This document shows positions 49,463 through 59,758 of a stretch of DNA of 64,000 nt, in pieces. Position 1 is the first letter of the stretch. Each line of letters begins with the position of its first letter. The position numbers and the translations under genes are program-made. Origin of the DNA: Pseudisothecium myosuroides (lineage: Eukaryota; Streptophyta; Bryopsida; Hypnales; Lembophyllaceae); assembly GCA_951799445.1 (NCBI GenBank), contig OX637294.1:24639452-24703451 (forward strand), in the 5' to 3' direction. The notes below the pieces were generated by a model. That model ran no database searches. It saw nothing but the letters and a program-made list of their open reading frames with translations, and was not told the origin of the DNA.

Positions 49463-49666
49463 CTACTCACTCTCCACTTGCTGCTTGATCCAAGCCTCCA
49501 CCAACATGCCCGCACCTACGCCTGCCACGGTGAGAAACGAATACAAAGCGATCGTCCTGGGAATGGAGCGACGCGGCAAAATGTACCAATCCGGGACGAG
49601 TCTGACCTTCGCCTTGCCCACTGCTCTCTCCGGCGCCTGGAAAAGATCTCCCTCCGGCTTCGCCAT
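49463..49666 (-). CDS. small single-pass membrane protein (67 aa), unidentified
   Basis: Intact ORF with coding-like composition: a charged N-terminus (MAKPEGDLFQAPERAVGKAK), then PDWYILPRRSIPRT, a hydrophobic span of about residues 39-60 (TIALYSFLTVAGVGAGMLVE) and a short polar tail (KQQVESE). Size and topology recall small accessory subunits of mitochondrial inner-membrane complexes; I cannot name it. The last codons GAGAGTGAGTAG also form an excellent splice-donor context (AGA/GTGAGT), so the true C-terminus might lie in another exon; the stop at 49463 is the simpler reading. It is divergent from the NDUFA3-like gene at 50207, with 540 bp between their ATGs. Confidence 0.55.
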   Translation of the reverse strand: MAKPEGDLFQAPERAVGKAKVRLVPDWYILPRRSIPRTIALYSFLTVAGVGAGMLVEAWIKQQVESE

Positions 49667-50206
49667 CGCTGTCTCCTCCTATTTTTTGGCACGGTCCTAG
49701 TATGCGCCCCCGCGACTCATATAAGAGAGAACCCGCTATCAGGTGGTCTCTCCCTCGATCTTCAGCTTCGCAGACTTCCGGCAGACTCAGGAAATTTGAG
49801 CTCTCTTTTGTTTGCAGGTTTTTGGAGCTCTTTTCTTGAACCCTAATTCTCTCTTGTCAAGTCTCTCTAAAGCGCCATAGTAAATTATTGTTGGATCTTG
49901 TTGGGAGTCAAAAGAGGATTCCAAATCTTTTCCAACATGCATTTTTTGAACAATATAGGCGAACAATCTGTGAATTTTCAAAGTGTTGAAAATAAGTGTA
50001 CCCAAATCAGAAAACGCACAATTTAGGCACAAATCTAGACGGGATGCAGGTTCGAGTGTACAACTCCGAGAGCATTCATCCATGCAACATGGTATTCATC
50101 CATATCATTCATTTCAGTTCCTTTCACGACGGGAGCTTCCTTTCTCTCCTCGAGAGCTCTCTAATGCCAAGCTTCGCGAGTTCCATCGCCGAGGACGACG
50201 ATCGCG
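49667..50206. promoter_or_regulatory. shared divergent upstream region of two small genes
   Basis: The region between two divergent ATGs. It holds an AACCCTAA telobox (49841-49848) and a dispersed repeat (49890-50043) that recurs at 63105-63253. Pyrimidine-rich leader sequence precedes the plus-strand ATG. Confidence 0.4.
49890..50043 (+). repeat. dispersed repeat, copy 1 of 2
   Basis: It shares GATCTTGTTGGGAGTCAAA / GGTCTTGTTGGGAGTCAAA, GTGAATTTTCAAAGTG / ATGAATTTTCAAAGTG, GAAAATA-GTGTACCCAAA and ACAA-AATCT with 63105-63253, in the same orientation. No inverted ends seen. Confidence 0.7.
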
Positions 50207-51314
50207 ATGGCTGCATCTGCTGCTTTGCGAAGGATGCTGGCGCAGGACCCCGTCCTCACCGCCTGTGCTGTGCTCTCCGCCATCGGTAACCTCGAATTTC
50301 TTCTCTTAATATTCTGAATCTCAGATGCTCGCGGCTGATTCAATTTGTCGTTCAATTGCACGTTTCTGTTGGGAGGAATTGACTCTTGAGGATAGACGGA
50401 GGTTTTGCAAATAGAAGGACTCGAATTGCGGATGCATATTGTGGCGATGGAGGGGGTAAAGAGTGCCGAGGGCGCTTGCGTAATTAGGGTTTGAGTGTCT
50501 AACTGTTTGTGGTTTTTTGTGTGAATGTGAACTCGGCTGTGAAATGTAATGTGCTGAGCTTAGGAACATGTTGGGTGCTGATTACAAGATTTATTCCGAG
50601 AATTGCATGATTTATTCTCAAGGTTTCGTTAAGGGTTTGGTTTAGGATGTGACAACGGACGAGTTTTCCGGATTCAAGAACTGTACTTTGAGGAAATGAA
50701 GTAGAAAATATGTTTGAGATGAAATACGAGCTGCTCATAGAGCTAGGTTGTGAATGATTGCAAAGGGAAGAATGGAAGGACACACTGGCGAGGACTGCTG
50801 TAGGAATTTTTTTGGGCAGTGGACTCGATGTTATTAGTTCTTACATGCAAATGTACGGATACGTTTTCCACTGAAGGGTTAACTCAAGTGCTGTGAAAAA
50901 TCGGCTGTTTTGTACAGGGCTTGGGGCACCGTTGATTGTTCCGCCCATTAGAAATGCTATGAATCGGCCAGAACCGATTACGCCACCCAAGCTAGCAAAT
51001 GTACGTCGCTCAATTTAATGACTTTTTGCCTAAGTTGCAATCTCTCTGTTTAAAACTAATCTCCACAGAAGTTGAATCAGAAGGTAAATATGCATAGAAA
51101 GGAAGTTCGTGATAAATCTGGCTTATTTTATGGCTGGAAAGCGTATATGAAAGTTGTTTTCCAGCATCGTTAGATTGTTTACTTCTTTGTTACTTATATA
51201 TCCTGCTAGACCTGTGGAAAGGCTTATTCACTGAGTTTCTGACATTCTCCCTGGGCCATTCTGTGTCCCACATATCAGGTTGTTGAGGGCATGACCGGTA
51301 AGGCGAGGAATTGA
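50207..51314 (+). CDS. probable NADH:ubiquinone oxidoreductase subunit NDUFA3/B9 (complex I)
   Basis: Three exons, 50207-50285, 50918-51000 and 51279-51314, encode 65 aa, the size of plant B9. Splice phases are 1 and 0, all GT-AG. The protein starts MAASAALRRMLAQDPVL, has one hydrophobic span (about residues 15-36, continuing LGAPLIVPPI), then a proline-rich segment (NRPEPITPPKL) and a basic end. The order xDPVL, a single membrane helix, LxxPLxxPPI and a Pro-rich tail resembles NDUFA3, an accessory subunit of the complex I membrane arm in the mitochondrial inner membrane. The ATG lies in a GC-rich, leader-like context (GACGATCGCGATGG). Identification is from remembered family architecture, so moderate. 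Confidence 0.65.
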
Positions 51315-52539
51315 CGTTGACATTTTGATGTGCCATATTGATGCCAGCCATGTTGCTCCTGACGAGGTACTAGTCTTACAGTGCGCTGAATGAAGTTTGA
51401 AGTGAAGGGTTCGACTTCCCGATTGCCATTCAACACTCAATGTCTGCCACATCTCCATAGCTACTGGGCTTGCGGTAGGATGTGATTTAGTTGAGTGACA
51501 TGTTTGACATAGTGTTACTTACAATTCTATTGGCAGATATTCCATTATGGAAAATCTATCGACGTTGTTATCCAAGTCTTCTTTTGAGAGTGCTCTGGTG
51601 GGTATCATGTTTGCCATGAAAATAGAAATAAATCGGCAACTTGACTAATGATCAGAATGTCCTAAGTACATTCTGATCTATTGTTGTGCCCTTGAATTTT
51701 GTGTCACAGTGGAATGAGTTGTTTGCCTTAATTGTGTTGTCGATCTACCGGTTGTGTTTTCAATTTCTAGGGTTAAGAGCGGAGAGTTATTTGAAATTTG
51801 TTTGTTCTGATCACTGGTACATATATAATCATACTTTTTGAGAATCATTGGCGATCGTAGATGGGTACTATTGACGCTTTTTAACGCGCATATATGTGAA
51901 CCTCACGTCTTGATTCGGACTGTAATTCTCTATTTTTACTCGATTCTTTTCAGTTTAAGCCTCCTCTCAAGTGATCTATTGTTAGCTTTCTCTCTGTATG
52001 TTTCAAAGATTGATGCATTAGATGAAGCTGTCAATTTGGCTTAGTGTCATCATTGTTGAATTAGTACAGCCAGACTGCACATATCAAAACCATGAAATCC
52101 CTAACCTTTGACCTGTGACTTGGTTAAAAAAGAGGTCACAGCAACTTGGATTAGATGCAACGGACGACAAGATTACTTCTCTGCCTGGGTTTGCGGAGAG
52201 TCTTTACTCCCTCAGCGGGCTCATTCCGTGGCGGACTTCATCGTCATCTGCTGGAAGCATCTGTATCATTTTGTGCATGAAGTTAGCTTGATAACACGAA
52301 GCACTACAAGAGCATCATAGCAATAGCATCGTACTGGAGCTGCAGTACTGTAAGCACACCTAATTGCAACAATTCTTAAGATTCTTGCTTCAAATGTAAA
52401 TAATCTGAATGTGAAAGCTTAGGGTTGATTTTGGATTCATGATACTTGGAAATTATACTTCAACTGCCAACTGGACTTGAACAAGGCAGTCTAATAATAG
52501 TAACCTTACTCAAATTGCTTAATATTTGAAAGATTTTAG
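51315..52539. other. spacer between convergent genes
   Basis: Contains the 3' end of the NDUFA3-like gene and the 3' flank of the minus-strand nucleotidase. No other gene seen; the plus-strand frame at 52108-52320 has no recognisable motif. Confidence 0.45.
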
Positions 52540-55500
52540 CTACACACACCTCAATAATTTCATTCTACAGGAAGAGCTAACCTTGATGTGGTGGGGCAGA
52601 ATCTTCACATCAAAGGGCGTATACAGCCACGCATCGCTTGAGATGAAAAGGAAATTTTCCAGCCGGCTTGTGTACACATCTGCGTACCGCTGCACATTGT
52701 ATGCGAAGGCGGACTCCTTGGCAGTGTCTGTCAAGAATGTGGATCCAAAGTTGGCGTTGAACATGGCTTTCATAGCAAGTCTGGATTTGCTTCGCATGTC
52801 CCTCAACTCTCCCAAGATGTTGCTCTCCTCTCTTGTGATGGCAGCAGATCGTCCATGGAACTTGCCCAGTACATCCTTCAACATGTTGTACCTTGCCTAC
52901 AATTGGAACACAGGTAGCATGTTGTAAGGCACAGTTCCTTGCAGGATTTAACCCTTGAAAGACGAGCTGGTGACCGTGGAAATCAAAAGCAATCATTGGG
53001 AGTCAAACTACTGTACAAGACCTCCCCTTTTAACACAAAATTAGAGAGTATGACATATATAAGTAACGCATAAACTTAATGAAGAGGGCGAGCTTACTTG
53101 CTGAAACCGGTACTCAATCTCATTCTGCGTAGAAATCTCCCTCTGTTTCATAACAAAGGTTCATCAAACTCCAACTTTGTAAAGCTTTTTGGGTTCTTGA
53201 CAGTTAGGTGACGCACCCAAAATCCTAGAAACAACCTAGAGGGTAATAAATCCATTGGTAATCTGACCCCATCGCATATGATGACTTCTATTACCAACAA
53301 CTTATTTTTCCACATTTATTTGCAATTACTGAGAGCATGACTTGGCTAAATGTCTGTGGACACCGATCTTCCGGTTAAATGTTTACTATCACACATTGTG
53401 TTCTACAACCTCGCACTTTTAAATTATTTAAGAAATTCATACACGGTGATGAAAATTGGATCTCAAAAGACTTAGCTCTTATACCCAAAGATCTCCACAG
53501 AGCTCTATACTTCTCCCAAAATGTTAGAACAATGAATATATTGACGCAAATTGTATCCCTCTACTATTTGAGACAAATTCCGTTTCCATCCAGTTTTCTG
53601 GTCTCGATCTGCTGTGTGTCCGGCTTGTAATCTACTTCCACTCACTGAACTACCTGACTCAGAGAAGGTGCGCAAAATGATAGGAGAGGTCAAGTGGTGA
53701 GCACCTCAAGCTCCCGGATGACAGCTGCGGTCCGCCATCCAGCCTTTGCAGGTCCTTTTAGATCACTGAACAAGTGATCTCCAAAGTAAATAACCTGCGA
53801 GACACACCAAGAACGTTAAGCACTTTTCAGGGCGCTGCACCTGAAAAGCAAACTACACCAGTCCTAGTTTTTAAAGCTTAGTGCAGATGGATGTCACAAT
53901 TTTTAGAGACCAGTATCACGCCAATCTAGCACAAACTAAAGATCAAGATAGGATACGATGCTATTATTCCATTCTATAATCAGTGGAGGTGTGAGCGTAT
54001 CAATCTGATAGGATTGATGCATCATTACATCAGTACAGGATCAATTGCAGTTGCGCAGATCCTTGATAACACTGCCATATATTCGAGGACTAAATTTTCA
54101 CCCGAGAACAATGTTGGAGAGACATGGCACCTACCTCAGACCCCTTCCACTTAGTGATCTCGGCGAAGTCGTTGAGGCAGCCATGATAGTACACACCGTG
54201 TGGTTCAAAGGTTTCCACTTTTGTGAACATGAGAACATCCTTCTTATGGTGGTATGCTCTGAAACAGTCATTATACATTAAACAAGCTGCTAATCACAAG
54301 TGTCTCTATCCCAATAGCACTTACTAATATGCATGTCTCTGTCCATACAATCCTTAGTACATTTTGCAATATATTACTAAAGATAACCCTCACTAATTGA
54401 GAAATTTTAAAATTAAAAATTAAAAATTAAAATCTTAGAATGTCACTATCCCTATAACCGCGTCACAAGTCTAAAGGACATATGAAATTCATTCTTTGGC
54501 ACGATGGACCCCAATATTCAATGATTGCTTTAATGCCATTGGATACTGTAACCATTCCTTAGTCTCTCCTATTGGGGAAGAGTCAAAGAAGAGAACAAAA
54601 ACCAAGAGGTAATGATGCCAAAAACAATGAGCCCGTAACTACTACTCCAATGCATATCAATACTATGCATTAGTTAGCATGGTTATTAAGGTGATAGCAG
54701 TAGACGAGCATACGGAGAATAAACCAATACCTGAAAGGTCTTTGAGAACTGTAGAAGTTCGGTTTGTCAGAAAGTGCAATCACGACATCAAATAGATCCC
54801 TCCAATTTCCGGGCTTGCCTGTTTCCTGTTCCAGACATGACAAAATGAAACTGTAGCAAGTTATCTCCAGAGATAATCCGCGCCGTTCAACCGCAATAAA
54901 TGGCATGTTCCAGAGTCGTAGGCAGGGCGTTCACAAAGAGACAATCAATTCGATGTGTGAACTTTCTACATGGGTACCTAGTAACATTTCCATTGAACGA
55001 CGGGAGGAGGGGGCCTTCGTAACCACAAAATAGGGGCAAGTTTCACACTGTCAAACCTATGCGCCATTCACAGCAGCAAAAGAAGCCCTCACACATTCAA
55101 TGGAAAGTACCTGGAAGAGGAAGCGCATACCACCATCAACGAACGGGAATGGCGAGTTGGTCAAAATGAACAGTTTCTTTCCTCTTTCTTTCAAGACCTG
55201 TAGAAACTCCACCACTTTCGGCTGCATCCGAAGAATTATAATATTATTGACAACTTTGAAAAGCATTAGTCTCTACTTTCACAGGGACTTGCTCATATCT
55301 TATAGCTGTCAAAGGTAAGGTAACGGATACTAGAACCGTTAGGGACCTGATCCCGTCCCCTATACCGGTCCCTGCTACCAACAGCAACTCATCTATTCAA
55401 TCACAAATCTCAATAGATTTGGCCTTTGTATCCAAAGATCTCTCGGCAGCTTTACACATCTACCAAAAAACACACTCCTACGTACTTTAAAGTGCTTAAA

Positions 55501-57975
55501 GTGACGCAAGCAGTATCATCTACCTTATTTATACCATGATGCATGCAGAGGCTACAGCATAGACAGATGGTGGAGCTGTCGAGCACACTACATTTTTTTG
55601 CAGGTACTTTGCCGGGTCGCTCAAGATTTCACGGTGCAAGTTCCCACTCCTATGGATGAACTCAATGCTTTTTTGGACATCTTCGTATACATAGGTACAA
55701 TCGAAATCCAACTTCTGGTCCACGAAGTGTTGAATCACATCCGCCAACAGACATACCTGCACCCAACTCCACACCCGGGCTTCAGTGCAACTGCCAGTTA
55801 ACCCTTCTCAAAAACATCAGGTCCATCGAAAGAATGCGAAGAGCAGAGCTATGGGGTAGAGGGTACAAAAACCATTGGGACCTAATACCATCTCCTGTAC
55901 TGAACTCTGTTACCAACAGCAATTCATCTATTCATACTATCTGTTGGACTTATTAGCAGAGGTGAAAGCTTGGTTTTACTAAATGTCTACAGCCACGGTA
56001 TAGCCACGGATCTCTGAATGGAATTGGGGTTGTCTTCTGTCACTTGTAAGTGGTCTACAACCCTACCGCTTTGGACTTGCATTAGAAATTCATATATAGC
56101 GGTTATTATAGTTTTATCGCAACAGATTTGGCTCTGGTACCCCAAGTGATCACTCTAAAGCTTTAGTGATATCCCAAGAAACACAATCGTACATACTAGT
56201 CGATATGCTTAAAGTGACGCAAATACTGTCCTCCACCTTACCTCACTGAGGCAGAAGAGGTCCATCAGAGGCACAAGATAACGCATGTGCTCCGAGCTCA
56301 CATGCTTCCCAGGGAAAGTAGCCTCCAACTCCTCCTCATCCAACTGCAAACAATGTGATTTCTTAGCCATGTCAACATCATAAAGTATTGAAAGCTAAGT
56401 GAGTATGCTTTGTGTCAGAAATCTACAAAGACACTGCGTTCAGACATTTACCCTGCGCCGCCCAAAAAAGCAGCCACCGGGCTGCACCGAGTGGAAGAAG
56501 TCCAATTTGAGAAGGTACCCCATTTTCTTGTCATAATACAAACCTCGGATGGGAAAGTTTGCATCGTACTGAAAATTCAAGCAGCTATCCGGGTACCTGT
56601 GCTGTTTGATACACATCCAGAAAGTTGCCCTGTTAAAGCTTGAGTATCGGTACACAAGCAAACCACTGACAAAAGTAAATCCCTAAAAGACCAAAGATTC
56701 ATTGTTTTATTTTTATTTTTATTTTTGATAACAAATGGAAACCATTGTATTAAGTGAAAAAAGTAACCGCCAAGCCAGAGGCTGGACAAATGAAGAGAAA
56801 ATGAGCAAATGAAGAGAAGATGAGCAACAAAAGGAAATGAGAACTAAGAGAACAAACAAAGAGGAGGACCCTCTTTGTTCCACCTAATAGAGTAACCGAC
56901 CCTAGTAGCAAGAACTGGAGAATTCATGGTTTTACGATGACCGATCCGATGGATCATATTGTGAATAATATAATTCAGATGAGGCCAATTTTGATATCAC
57001 CAAAATCAGAAAAGAACAGCACATCTGCTGCTCAATAACGAAACAATATTGAACAAAAGAATGACCTGCTCAAGAGTCCCCATATGACCTCAAAGAGCAT
57101 GAGACCCTAACATTTGAGCTTTATGATCCAAAACATAAACCCAAAACATGACCTCAAAACAAAATGAGGCAAGATCTACTCACCTCTTGCACGAGGTGGT
57201 TCCTGGCGAGCTCGTAAATGGTGTGCTGCAATGCAGGAGTGTAATGTGCCAACGTGTAGTCATAATCAAACCCATACACATTGATCTTTGCAAGACGCAC
57301 GTTATGATTGGCATAAACACCTGCTTTCGAAGAGGAGATCAGAAAACGTCGTTGACTGAAATTGGGGGATAAGTTCGCATCACATTGCAGCAGGTATTTT
57401 AGGTGTATGGTATGTGCATCTAATTGCAACCGACCTAATTGCGTTGCTATACTATGTACAGCCCCTCTTTATTTTAGAACCTAAATCTAGGGTAGTCATC
57501 TAGTCATTCTTGTCTTATGAGAAGAATGACAACTCTAGATTTACGTTCTGAAACGAATGATGATTAGATATGCATTGTGATGCAATAAGGTAGGGGTCGC
57601 AATTAGGTGTACTTACCTTCCTAGCAGGTTCATATCATCCCAGTGTTCGTCCTCCTTAACGATTATATAAAGGATTATGTACATGGTAAATTTGTAGGAG
57701 GGAGTGAACTACGTACCGCAAGGGTTGATCTTCGGAAGATCTGCAAGCTGGTCCGGGAGGTTGACGAACAGTTTCTTGACACGATCAAATTCAGTCTTGA
57801 GCTCGATTGTGTTCCCCACAGAAAGCTCCCCAGGGTTGCGTTGGTAATGACCTTCTCGCTCAGCGAGAGACAGGCTGATGGACTTGTCTTGGGGTCTTCG
57901 AACACGACTGAAAGGCTCCCCCAACTTCACGCCACTCCCACTCCCCTTCCCGTGCCCAAACAATTGCCCAAACAT
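52540..57975 (-). CDS. HAD-superfamily 5'-nucleotidase, NT5DC/IMP-GMP-type
   Basis: Eleven exons give 544 aa: 57975-57717, 57320-57184, 56601-56452, 56343-56242, 55756-55592, 55221-55111, 54825-54731, 54258-54135, 53794-53705, 53142-53098 and 52896-52540, all GT-AG with matching phases. HAD motifs are complete: I at FDYDYT (D105, D107), II at ILTNSP (T292), III at DKPNF (K329) and IV at YFGDHLFSD (D387, D392). The C-terminal half (MRSKSRLAMKAMFNANFGS, RYADVYTSRLENFL) matches NT5DC2/3-type proteins, predicted Mg-dependent nucleoside monophosphatases. Length agrees with plant members (about 550 aa). The start at 57975 follows an in-frame TGA nine bases upstream; an extra 5' exon with a targeting peptide is possible (see 59007-59110). 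The N-terminal 80 residues are not conserved in my memory of the family. Confidence 0.92.
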
Positions 57976-57981
57976 TTTTCT

Positions 57982-58200
57982 TCAATCTAATTCAGCAATG
58001 CTTACGATTTCTTTGCAAATAACACATTGAGCCTGAGGCGCCCTGAAGTTTTGATTCTTCACCAACTCCACCAAAAGCTTGACATAGCCTGAGATCAAGT
58101 CGTCTTGTGCCCTAATTAAGCAGACTCTGGGATATCCCGTTTTGAAAATCTGGCCGAATTGAAACCACTTCTGAAGCTCAACCTCACGACGAAGAAGATG
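57982..58200 (-). other. open frame with coding-like composition, no start codon
   Basis: 72 codons without Met: LRREVELQKWFQFGQIFK, YPRVCLIRAQDD, LVKNQNFRAPQAQCVICKE, then a stop. It sits six bases upstream of the nucleotidase ATG on the same strand but in a different reading frame and has no convincing junction to it. It may be an exon of an unrecognised upstream gene or a gene relic. Confidence 0.3.
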
Positions 58201-58571
58201 TCAGCTCTGCAGTACAGAAACTGGACGATCGACTATCAAGCATCCAATACTACTCTTGTAATCTTTCTTTCATGTGTCGTTTCAACCCATGCTACCTCTC
58301 GTGAGCCGTAAACCCCATGTGAAGATATGGAACCTTTTGTATCACTACTTCCATCGTCTTCGTGTCGAGGACGTGCTCCTTGTCATAACATTCCTGAAGA
58401 CCTTGGGCCTAATTCAAGGAAGATTCAAGCTATCCAATATGCTTCAATCCTCTTCGACATCATCTTCCTTTGCCATACATCCTCTTTTTTAATTTGGAGA
58501 TGGAAATCCTTGACATCAATAGCTCCTTCACAACAGCACCTGGGTTGACACTTGTGATCAAGTAGAAGTAT

Positions 58572-58800
58572 CATGTTCTTGACTTATTACACACCATTCT
58601 CAGACATATTGACAGAATCCAAATCATATTCTGTATCTTTATATATGTGAAGACAGATGAGACGAACAGAACGACAGGTGCTCTCATAGAACATCTTAAG
58701 AATGCTACGACGAATTCCATGACCCGCATCCTGAAATGGGAAACACTCACTCATGATCCACTGCTCGAACTCACTCAGAAAGAGAATTAGGTCTTGCAAA
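58572..58800 (-). other. open frame/relic related to 30219-30330
   Basis: The minus-strand frame 58799-58587 reads FEQWIMSECFPFQDAGHGI, then KMFYESTCRSVRLICLHIY, KDTEYDLDSV and a stop. Its end matches a broken copy at 30219-30330, so it is probably a repeated, transposon-borne or gene-family fragment. Family unknown. Confidence 0.3.
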
Positions 58801-59006
58801 AATTAGGGCATCACAAGAAGTCCAAGTGACTGTTCCCATCCCCTGAACTCCAAGAGATGGGTCCCTCCCTCCCTTAACATAACTTTCCACACGACCGTCA
58901 GGCGTCACTGACAATCCATCGTTGGTACTGTACCGCGTTACCGACCTTTGTAAGCAACGACAAGGTCATCTGTCAGTCACGCGGACATTGAAAGAAACCT
59001 TGATAC

Positions 59007-59110
59007 CATGTGGGCCTTCGTCGCAGCGACGCTGATGCTCCAGATTGAAAAGGTCCGTAGATGGATGGGTCCGAATCCCACCCCCATCTGCCACGTTCAC
59101 ATTTGCTGAC
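59007..59110 (-). other. possible upstream exon between divergent genes
   Basis: The minus strand has a good acceptor (TTTCCAG before 59110) and donor (CACATG/GTATCA at 59007). Between them is a coding-like frame: SANVNVADGGGIRTH, PSTDLFNLEHQRRCDEGPH. It could be a 5' exon of the nucleotidase transcript, but phases do not connect to 57975 directly. Confidence 0.25.
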
Positions 59111-59149
59111 CTGGAAACAAAGGAAATCCTCACATTTCGGTGAAGCAAT

Positions 59150-59758
59150 GAAATTAAAGGAAAATCCTTACGTTTTCGAGCTTCAATGCTGGTCGGGATC
59201 CGCGCCGGCCGTTGCTTGGTAATGAATTCCAGTAGGTTTCTTGGTTAGACGCCTCAACTGCGAGGCACCAGCTGGGGTGGGTGAGCTTGTGAGAAGGGCC
59301 TGATATCCACCAATTTCAAACTATTAGTCACATAGGAGGTTTTCGAGATCACCGATTGTTGTGAACAATCACGGAGGGCTTCAGCCAACGACGATCATGT
59401 CCAGCTTCTCCCCCCAATTCTGCCGCATTATATTCACCACAAGGAGGCTTGCAAGTTAGCGTTCGCCTTACGCGAGGTACCCTTTGCCGAACTTTCTCTG
59501 TTTCGAATTCATCCCTGTAGTGGTTGGAAGTCTTGGTACTTAAAGAAGACGGTACCCGAGTGTATGCTTTCAATTTCAGATCGAAGGGAACTGGATCATG
59601 TCAGCACAGATTTGCAACCCCAAGATCGGTGCAATTTCGTCGGTGAATTCAAATCGATTGCTTGTGACCTGGTTTCGTCGGTGAATTCGAATCGATTGCA
59701 TATTGCCTGGTTTTGCACTAGTTCGAGGATTTTAAGGTTTTAGGGTTTCGGTTATCTG
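59150..59758. promoter_or_regulatory. upstream region of the GH81 glucanase gene
   Basis: GC-rich, leader-like DNA with duplicated GTTTCGTCGGTGAATTCRAA (59635-59695). A telobox (TTTTAGGGTTT) at 59738-59748 lies 11 bp before the glucanase ATG. It may also drive leftward transcription. Confidence 0.4.

Noticed and set aside
52567..52589. A 22-bp intron (GTTAGC..TGTAG) near the nucleotidase C-terminus
   Set aside because: Too short for a plant intron; reading through gives a C-terminus consistent with the family.
52610..52996. 128-codon minus-strand frame and 133-codon plus-strand frame over the nucleotidase last exon
   Set aside because: They overlap the conserved NT5DC C-terminal exon in other frames and have no motifs.
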